Assembly (NCBI GenBank): GCA_035551575.1 | Contig: DASZNJ010000077.1 | Coordinates: 1-5,935 of the forward strand | Length of the DNA: 5,935 bases | Origin: JABFXC01 sp035551575 | GTDB taxonomy: Bacteria > Gemmatimonadota > Gemmatimonadetes > Gemmatimonadales > Gemmatimonadaceae | Direction of reading: 5' to 3' | Shown: positions 1-4,031 of the stretch, piece by piece | Numbering within the stretch: the stretch's first letter is position 1 | Layout of the letters: each line of letters begins with the position of its first letter | The notes under the pieces: model-generated | The model's database searches: none | Told to the model about the DNA's origin: nothing | What the model saw: only the letters and a program-made list of their open reading frames with translations | Program-made: the position numbers and the translations under genes

Positions 1-1326
1 GGGCACTACGGCGGTGTCGGGATGCTCATCCAGCCGCTCGATGCCGGCGGCGTCGCCGTCAGCCGCGTCTTCCCGAACACCCCCGCCGAGAAGGCTGGTA
101 TTCGCGAGGGCGATCGCATCATCCAGATCGACACCGCCAACACGCGCGGGTGGACGACGAGCCAGGTTTCCGAAACCCTGCTCGGCACCCCGGGCACCAG
201 GGTGCAGGTCAAGTTCGGACGCCCCGGCGTCGCCGAGCCGATCGCCGTGAACTTCACCCGCGCCGAGATCCACATCCCGGCGGTGCAGTACTCGATGATG
301 CTCGACTCGAAGACGGGTTACTTCCCGCTCCTGCAGTTCAACGAGACCGCCGCCAATGAATTCGAAAGCGCGCTCCGGAATCTCGTCAAGCAGGGCGCGA
401 CGTCCGTTGTCATCGACCTCCGCGACAACCCGGGCGGGATCCTCGAGCAGGCGATCAAGATCGGCGACCTCCTCCTCGACAACGGCCAGCAGATCAGCAG
501 CGTCCGCGGACGCGGCCCTGACCAGCAGGCGAGCTTCACCGCGAAGGGACCGGCCGAGTTCAAGAACCTGCAGCTCGTGCTGCTCACCGACAACTACACG
601 GCGTCGGCCGCGGAAATCGTCGCCGGGGCGCTTCAGGATCATGATCGCGCGCTCATCGTCGGCCAGACGTCGTTCGGCAAGGGTCTCGTCCAGACGGTCT
701 ATCCGCTCGACGGCGGGTGGGCGCTCAAGATGACGACCGCGAAGTGGTATACGCCGAGCGGGCGCTCGATCCAGAAGGAGCGCAAGCTCCTCCCCGACGG
801 CCGCTTCGTCGAGGTGACTCCCGATTCGCTCGAGACCGACTCCGCCCGCAAGGCGCGCCCGGTCTTTCACAGTGATGCTGGCCGGGTCATCTACGGCGGC
901 GGCGCCGTCACTCCCGACGTCGTCGTCAAGGAAGACACCCTGACCACCGCCGAGCAGACGCTCGCCAAGCTGATCGCCCCGAAGTCGGCGGCCTACTTCA
1001 CCGTGATCGGTGACTACGCGCTCGAGCTCCGGCCGACCGTGAAGCCGGACTTCACCGTGCAGCCAGCGTGGCGCGAGGAAGTGTACAGGCGGATGGCGGC
1101 GGCCGGGATCCAGGTCGATCGCAAGGTCTATGATGCGGGCCAGGGACTGATCAACCGCGAGCTCGAGCAGCGCGTCTCCCGCGTCGCCTTCGGCGACACC
1201 GCGGCGAAGCGGCGCTCGATCAAGGATGACGCACCGCTGAAGAAGGCGCTCGACCTCCTCGCGACCGGCTCCTCGCAGCGCGACCTGCTCGCCCGCGCCG
1301 CGATCGCCAGCCGCGGTTCTCGCTGA
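1..1326 (+). CDS. PDZ-containing S41 family C-terminal processing peptidase, 5' truncated
   Basis: This is the C-terminal 441 residues of a Ctp/Tsp-type serine protease; the reading frame is open at the left edge, so the N-terminus (normally signal peptide and helical region) lies outside. Numbering from base 1, a PDZ domain spans about residues 1-85 and begins with the GGVGM carboxylate-binding loop (4-8). The S41 core follows, with a GYFPLLQF strand and the IDLRDNPGG motif ending at G146. The catalytic Ser is S202 in TASAAE (codon 604-606) and the general-base Lys is K227 in SFGKG (codon 679-681). Their spacing of 25, with D213 at +11, equals S430/D441/K455 of E. coli Tsp. A long tail (about 250-441) follows. 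The family cleaves proteins at exposed C-termini in the periplasm, the PDZ gating access. The internal ATG at 22 is not the start, because it would remove part of the PDZ loop. Family assignment is secure; the substrate is unknown. Confidence 0.95.
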   Translation, partial: GHYGGVGMLIQPLDAGGVAVSRVFPNTPAEKAGIREGDRIIQIDTANTRGWTTSQVSETLLGTPGTRVQVKFGRPGVAEPIAVNFTRAEIHIPAVQYSMMLDSKTGYFPLLQFNETAANEFESALRNLVKQGATSVVIDLRDNPGGILEQAIKIGDLLLDNGQQISSVRGRGPDQQASFTAKGPAEFKNLQLVLLTDNYTASAAEIVAGALQDHDRALIVGQTSFGKGLVQTVYPLDGGWALKMTTAKWYTPSGRSIQKERKLLPDGRFVEVTPDSLETDSARKARPVFHSDAGRVIYGGGAVTPDVVVKEDTLTTAEQTLAKLIAPKSAAYFTVIGDYALELRPTVKPDFTVQPAWREEVYRRMAAAGIQVDRKVYDAGQGLINRELEQRVSRVAFGDTAAKRRSIKDDAPLKKALDLLATGSSQRDLLARAAIASRGSR

Positions 1327-1350
1327 GCTGCCGGCACCGGCCGGTCGCAT

Positions 1351-1390
1351 CGCGCGCCGCCGCTCCACCCGGAGCGGCGGCGCGCGTCGT
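1351..1390 (+). terminator. Perfect 16-bp hairpin after the S41 protease gene
   Basis: The arms 1351-1366 and 1371-1386 are exact reverse complements, separated by the 4-base loop ACCC. The stem is almost entirely G/C. It starts 24 bases after the protease stop codon and is followed only by TCGTTAT, so the U-tract of a classical intrinsic terminator is poor. The position between a stop codon and the next promoter supports a terminator or 3'-end-stabilising role. A second, smaller GC dyad (CCGGCACCGGCCGG, 1331-1344) precedes it. Confidence 0.7.
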
Positions 1391-1420
1391 TATGACGCCC
1401 TGCGTGCCGCCGGTTGGTGA

Positions 1421-1449
1421 TTGCTGTCCCCTGCCGCGAGACGTAAAAT
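1421..1449 (+). promoter_or_regulatory. Sigma70-like promoter for the SPFH operon
   Basis: TTGCTG (1421-1426) resembles a -35 box, 4 of 6 to TTGACA. TAAAAT (1444-1449) resembles a -10 box, 5 of 6 to TATAAT. The spacer is exactly 17 bases. The short AT-rich patch stands out in very GC-rich DNA, lies downstream of the hairpin, and predicts a transcript start near 1456, about 23 bases before the GTG at 1479. That makes the upstream in-frame ATG at 1392 unusable from this promoter. Sequence match only. Confidence 0.6.
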
Positions 1450-1468
1450 CACTCGTCACCTCATCGGC

Positions 1469-1472
1469 AGGG
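1469..1472 (+). promoter_or_regulatory. Start-deciding ribosome binding site for the SPFH gene
   Basis: AGGG sits 6 bases before the GTG at 1479. The competing ATG at 1392 has its nearest purine-rich match (GGAG, 1371-1374) 17 bases away and inside the hairpin arm. This favours the GTG start. Confidence 0.5.
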
Positions 1473-1478
1473 TCAATC

Positions 1479-2540
1479 GTGGGTCTTCTGCTCATTCCGG
1501 CGATCATCGCGATCATCGCGCTCTTCGTCGTCACCAAATCGGTCAAGATCATCGGCCAGGCCGAGGTCATGGTCATCGAGCGGCTCGGACGCTTCAACCG
1601 CGTCGGGCGCTCCGGCTTCAACCTGCTCATCCCCTTCGTCGAGCGCCCGCGCACGATCGACGTCCGCTACTTCAGCACCGACGTCAACGGCGCGAAGCGC
1701 ATCAGCGCCGGCTCGACCGCGCGCATCGATCTCCGTGAGCAGGTGCTCAACTTCCCGAGCCAGCCGGTGATCACCAAGGACAACGTCACCATCGACATCG
1801 ACGCCGTCATCTACTACCGCGTCGCCGATCCCCAGAAGGCCACCTACGCGGTGCAGAACCTCCCCTACGCCCTCGAGACCCTCACCCGCACCACCCTCCG
1901 CAACATCGTCGGCGAGATGGAGCTCGACCAGACGCTGGGCAGCCGCGACACGATCAACCGCCGCATGCGCGAGGTGATCGAGGAGGCGTCGATCGGCTGG
2001 GGGGTCGACGTCACCCGCGTCGAGCTGCAGTCGATCGAGCCGCCCCGCGACATCCAGCAGTCGATGGAACTGCAGATGCGCGCCGAGCGCGAGCGCCGCG
2101 CCCTCGTCACCGGCGCCGAGGCCAGCAAGCGCGCCGCGATCCTCGAGTCCGAGGGCCAGCGCGAGGCGCAGGTCCGGAAGGCCGAGGGCGAGAAGGAAGC
2201 CGCGATCCTCCGCGCACAGGGTCTCGCCGAAGGACGCGTCGCGATGGCCACCGCCGAAGCCGACGCGATCAAGCGCATCGCCGATGCCCTCCCCGAGGGC
2301 CAGGTCGCGATGTACATGCTCGGCCTCAAGTACCTCGAAGCGTTGCCACAGCTGACCCAGGGGAAGGGAAGCACGATCTTCCTCCCGACAGAGGCGTCGG
2401 GGGTGATGGGAGCGCTCGGCGGTCTGCGCGCCCTTCTCGACCGCGCCGGCACCCAGCCGGCCGATGGGAGCACAGCACCACGGCAGAGTCCCCAGCTTCC
2501 CGCGCTCCGTTCCGCGGAAGATTCGACGAAGAGGGAGTGA
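1479..2540 (+). CDS. Membrane-anchored SPFH/band 7 protein (QmcA-like)
   Basis: A 353-residue SPFH (stomatin/prohibitin/flotillin/HflK-C) protein. Members oligomerise on the inner membrane, organise membrane microdomains and often restrain or scaffold membrane proteases; the partner here is unknown. From the GTG start, residues 1-18 (VGLLLIPAIIAIIALFVV) are one hydrophobic anchor. The SPFH domain covers about 20-195, including GQAEVMVIERLGRF, FPSQPVITKDNVTIDIDAVIYYRV and TTLRNIVGEMELDQTLGSRDTIN. An Ala/Glu/Arg-rich coiled coil spans about 196-271, and a Pro/Ser/Gln-rich tail ends the protein. Residues about 64-82 (YFSTDVNGAKRISAGSTAR) look like an extra segment compared with E. coli QmcA (305 residues) as I recall it. 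The GTG at 1479 is preferred over the ATG at 1392, which would add 29 non-hydrophobic residues and start upstream of the promoter. The gene runs into a small zinc-ribbon gene, not the NfeD gene often found beside such proteins. Family call firm; start moderately sure. Confidence 0.92.
   Translation: MGLLLIPAIIAIIALFVVTKSVKIIGQAEVMVIERLGRFNRVGRSGFNLLIPFVERPRTIDVRYFSTDVNGAKRISAGSTARIDLREQVLNFPSQPVITKDNVTIDIDAVIYYRVADPQKATYAVQNLPYALETLTRTTLRNIVGEMELDQTLGSRDTINRRMREVIEEASIGWGVDVTRVELQSIEPPRDIQQSMELQMRAERERRALVTGAEASKRAAILESEGQREAQVRKAEGEKEAAILRAQGLAEGRVAMATAEADAIKRIADALPEGQVAMYMLGLKYLEALPQLTQGKGSTIFLPTEASGVMGALGGLRALLDRAGTQPADGSTAPRQSPQLPALRSAEDSTKRE
2531..2536 (+). promoter_or_regulatory. Start-deciding ribosome binding site for the zinc-ribbon gene
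   Basis: GAGGGA lies 6 bases before the GTG at 2543. It directly abuts the alternative GTG at 2537, leaving no spacer, so 2543 is the better-supported start. The site is inside the last codons of the SPFH gene, as expected for translational coupling. Confidence 0.55.
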
Positions 2541-2542
2541 GC

Positions 2543-2764
2543 GTGGCCGAACCGATCACCCGCGAGCGCGCTGAACGCATCGTTCGCGCGCACGCCTGTG
2601 AGAACTGCGGCGAATACAGCTACAAGCGCCTCGTCGTGAAGCCGGCCGACGACGGCCAGCGCGAGATGGGCGCCATCTGGCACGCCGTGAAGGTCTGCGG
2701 CGTCTGCGGCCACGAACAGGAGATCGGCCTCGACGCCGAAGGCGATATCACGTACGCCAGCTGA
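2543..2764 (+). CDS. Small zinc-ribbon protein of unknown function
   Basis: A 73-residue cytosolic protein with no signal peptide or membrane segment. It has two CxxC pairs, C19-x-x-C22 (ACENCGEYSYKRL) and C52-x-x-C55 (CGVCGHE), 29 residues apart, the layout of a four-cysteine zinc ribbon. A charged N-terminal helix (ITRERAERIVRAHA) precedes the first knuckle. No enzymatic motif is visible, so zinc binding is inferred from the cysteines and the function is not recognised; it may bind nucleic acid or protein. The gene begins 2 bases after the SPFH stop, or overlaps it as GTGA if the GTG at 2537 is used (75 residues). It is almost certainly co-transcribed, which hints at a shared role with the SPFH protein. 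It is real rather than a shadow: codon bias is strong and the two knuckles are intact. Confidence 0.85.
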   Translation: MAEPITRERAERIVRAHACENCGEYSYKRLVVKPADDGQREMGAIWHAVKVCGVCGHEQEIGLDAEGDITYAS

Positions 2765-2782
2765 GGACGCAGCTCCTCTTTC
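2763..2782 (+). terminator. Weak hairpin after the SPFH/zinc-ribbon operon
   Basis: GAGGA (2763-2767) pairs with TCCTC (2774-2778) around a 6-base loop, followed by TTTC. A 5-bp stem and three Ts make this a marginal intrinsic terminator. It overlaps the stop codon of the zinc-ribbon gene. The C-rich spacer just downstream may matter more for ending this transcript. Confidence 0.3.
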
Positions 2783-2970
2783 GATCCATCGCTTCTCATT
2801 CCCAACCCGTTTCCCTCCCATTCCGGAGGCGGTTTCTCTTCCATTCCCAAGCCGTTTCCCTCCCATTCCCGAGGCGGTTTCTCTTCCATTCCCACTCCCC
2901 CCCGCCCCCCAAAGCTCACATATTCGATTGAGCACCTTCACACCTCCCTCGTCCCTACTCGCCGCCCCCG
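2765..2970 (+). promoter_or_regulatory. C-rich, G-poor intergenic spacer; possible Rho-dependent termination region and promoter of the nuclease gene
   Basis: This 206-bp spacer holds no supported gene. By hand count, 2797-2910 contains about 56 C, 15 G, 31 T and 12 A, roughly three-quarters pyrimidine. Untranslated C-rich, G-poor RNA is the known preference of Rho utilisation sites, so Rho-dependent termination of the upstream operon is a reasonable inference. A C7-G-C6 tract fills 2897-2910. An AT-richer patch (ACATATTCGATTG, 2918-2930) follows and could hold the -10 element for the gene at 2971, but no convincing -35 is seen. Confidence 0.4.
2798..2895 (+). repeat. Two 45-bp tandem repeats with internal ~22-bp half-repeats
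   Basis: Unit 1 (2798-2842) and unit 2 (2843-2887) are both 45 bases and differ at only two positions (bases 9 and 28 of the unit). A third copy begins at 2888 (ATTCCCA) and then diverges. Each unit consists of two related halves, both starting ATTCC: one continues with CGTTTCCCTCCC and the other with GGCGGTTTCTCTTCC. The array is therefore about four degenerate 22-23 bp copies. No internal dyad symmetry is visible, arguing against REP-type hairpins. 45 is a multiple of 3, but no plausible coding frame on the + strand runs through it. Confidence 0.85.
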
Positions 2971-3981
2971 ATGCCGCCCATCAACGTCGCCACCCTCGTC
3001 CCCGGCGCTCGTGTCCATCACGAGCTCCGCGTCGTCGAGCGGGGGATGAAGAAGACCAAGGATGGCGATCCTTTCGCGGTCCTGACCCTCGGCAACCGTC
3101 ACGGCGAGATCAGGACGGCGCCGGTCTGGAACGACAAGCTGCATTGGGTGGACGGCGCCGAGCCGGGAACGATCGTCCAGGCGATCGGCGAGGTGAAGAA
3201 CTACGTGAGCGGCACCCGATCGACTCGCCAGCTCGAGCTCACCGGCCCGCTCCGCATCGTCGCCCAGCAGGCCATCAACCTCGACGACTTCCTCCCCCGC
3301 GTCGACGATGACCTGACGATGCTCTGGTCCTCGCTCGACAAGGTGCGCGGCGAGGTCAGCTCGGCAAAGCTGCGGAAGGTGCTCGCCGTCTTCTTCGACG
3401 ACGACCTGTTCCGCCTCCAGTTCGAGAAGTCCCCCGCCTCGACGCGCGGACACCACGCCAAGGTCGGCGGCCTGCTGCGCCACGTCACCGAGGTGACCTT
3501 CATCGCCCGCACGATCGCGAACTCGATGCGCACCGGGAGCGTCAACCCGGTCAACCTCGATCTCGTCATCACCGGCGCGCTCCTTCACGATGTCGGGAAG
3601 GTCGAGTCGTATCGCGTCTCCCCGATCGGCTTCGAGACGACGCCGTGCGGGCACCTCCTCGGCCACATCGTGCTCGGCGCCCTCATGCTCGAGCGCCGCC
3701 TCGCCGCGTTGGGCGCCCCGGTCTGCTCCGAACAGCAGCTCCTCGAGCTCCAGCACCTCATCCTCTCGCATCACGGATCGCTCGAATTCGGGAGCCCGGT
3801 GCGCCCGATGACCCTCGAGGCCGAGATCGTCCACTGGGCCGACGAGTCCTCGGCCAAGGCGAACAGCTTCGTCGAGTCGATCGCGGACCCGTCGAACTTC
3901 GCCTCGGGAGGCGAGTTCTCCGAGCGCGTCTGGATGCTCGACAACCGCCGCCTCTGGCAGCGCCCGCACGGCTGGGAGTAG
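2971..3981 (+). CDS. OB-fold + HD-domain phosphohydrolase, YhaM-like 3'-5' exoribonuclease
   Basis: The 336-residue protein has the two-domain order of Bacillus YhaM (about 314 residues), a metal-dependent 3'-5' exonuclease in RNA turnover. An N-terminal OB fold (about 10-95) carries the signature KKTKDGDPFAVLTLGNRHGEI...VWND, which binds single-stranded nucleic acid. An HD domain follows (about 155-300): H161/H162, H171, the H206-D207 pair in LLHDVGK, H228/H232, H267-H268 in LILSHHG, and D291 in HWAD. These give a complete metal-binding set, so activity is expected. The protein should be cytosolic; no signal peptide is seen. ATG 2971 is the only possible start in this frame, since a stop lies at 2929-2931 and no start codon lies between. 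The upstream bases are pyrimidine-rich with no Shine-Dalgarno, so initiation is leaderless or SD-independent. Whether it prefers RNA or DNA cannot be read from sequence. Confidence 0.9.
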   Translation: MPPINVATLVPGARVHHELRVVERGMKKTKDGDPFAVLTLGNRHGEIRTAPVWNDKLHWVDGAEPGTIVQAIGEVKNYVSGTRSTRQLELTGPLRIVAQQAINLDDFLPRVDDDLTMLWSSLDKVRGEVSSAKLRKVLAVFFDDDLFRLQFEKSPASTRGHHAKVGGLLRHVTEVTFIARTIANSMRTGSVNPVNLDLVITGALLHDVGKVESYRVSPIGFETTPCGHLLGHIVLGALMLERRLAALGAPVCSEQQLLELQHLILSHHGSLEFGSPVRPMTLEAEIVHWADESSAKANSFVESIADPSNFASGGEFSERVWMLDNRRLWQRPHGWE

Positions 3982-3983
3982 GA

Positions 3984-4002
3984 CGCGGCGCTCCTCGCCG
4001 CG
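3984..4002 (+). other. 7-bp GC hairpin between nuclease and M61 peptidase genes
   Basis: CGCGGCG (3984-3990) pairs with CGCCGCG (3996-4002) around loop CTCCT, starting 2 bases after the nuclease stop. No T-tract follows. It may be a weak terminator or an mRNA-stabilising stem. The whole gap to the next start codon is only 50 bases, so read-through into the peptidase gene is likely. Confidence 0.35.
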
Positions 4003-4022
4003 GCTCGCCGCTGCCTAACGTC

Positions 4023-4026
4023 AGGA
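4023..4026 (+). promoter_or_regulatory. Ribosome binding site of the M61 peptidase gene
   Basis: AGGA lies 5 bases before the ATG at 4032, a short but acceptable Shine-Dalgarno. It supports that start, which also places a signal peptide at the very N-terminus. Confidence 0.5.
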
Positions 4027-4031
4027 CCGAC

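Noticed and set aside
22..24. ATG at 22 as the start of the S41 protease
   Set aside because: The upstream codons GHYGGVG continue the PDZ signature in frame, and starting here would remove the signal sequence and half of the binding loop. The gene extends beyond the window.
2798..2895. CRISPR array
   Set aside because: The repeats are directly adjacent with no unique spacers, there are only two full units, and no cas gene is nearby.
2798..2895. REP/BIME-type palindromic element or IS end
   Set aside because: No inverted symmetry is seen inside or between units, no target-site duplication is evident, and no transposase gene is present.
1865..2941. Antisense open frame crossing the SPFH gene, zinc-ribbon gene and tandem repeats
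   Set aside because: Its repetitive N-terminus (MGGKRLGNGRETASG-type) is just the 45-bp repeat read in frame, and the rest is a shadow of two well-supported genes.
2938..3969. Antisense open frame (343 codons) opposite the OB+HD nuclease
   Set aside because: It mirrors the nuclease gene almost exactly. The sense frame has all HD and OB motifs, and the antisense product is Asp/Glu/Arg-rich with no domain.
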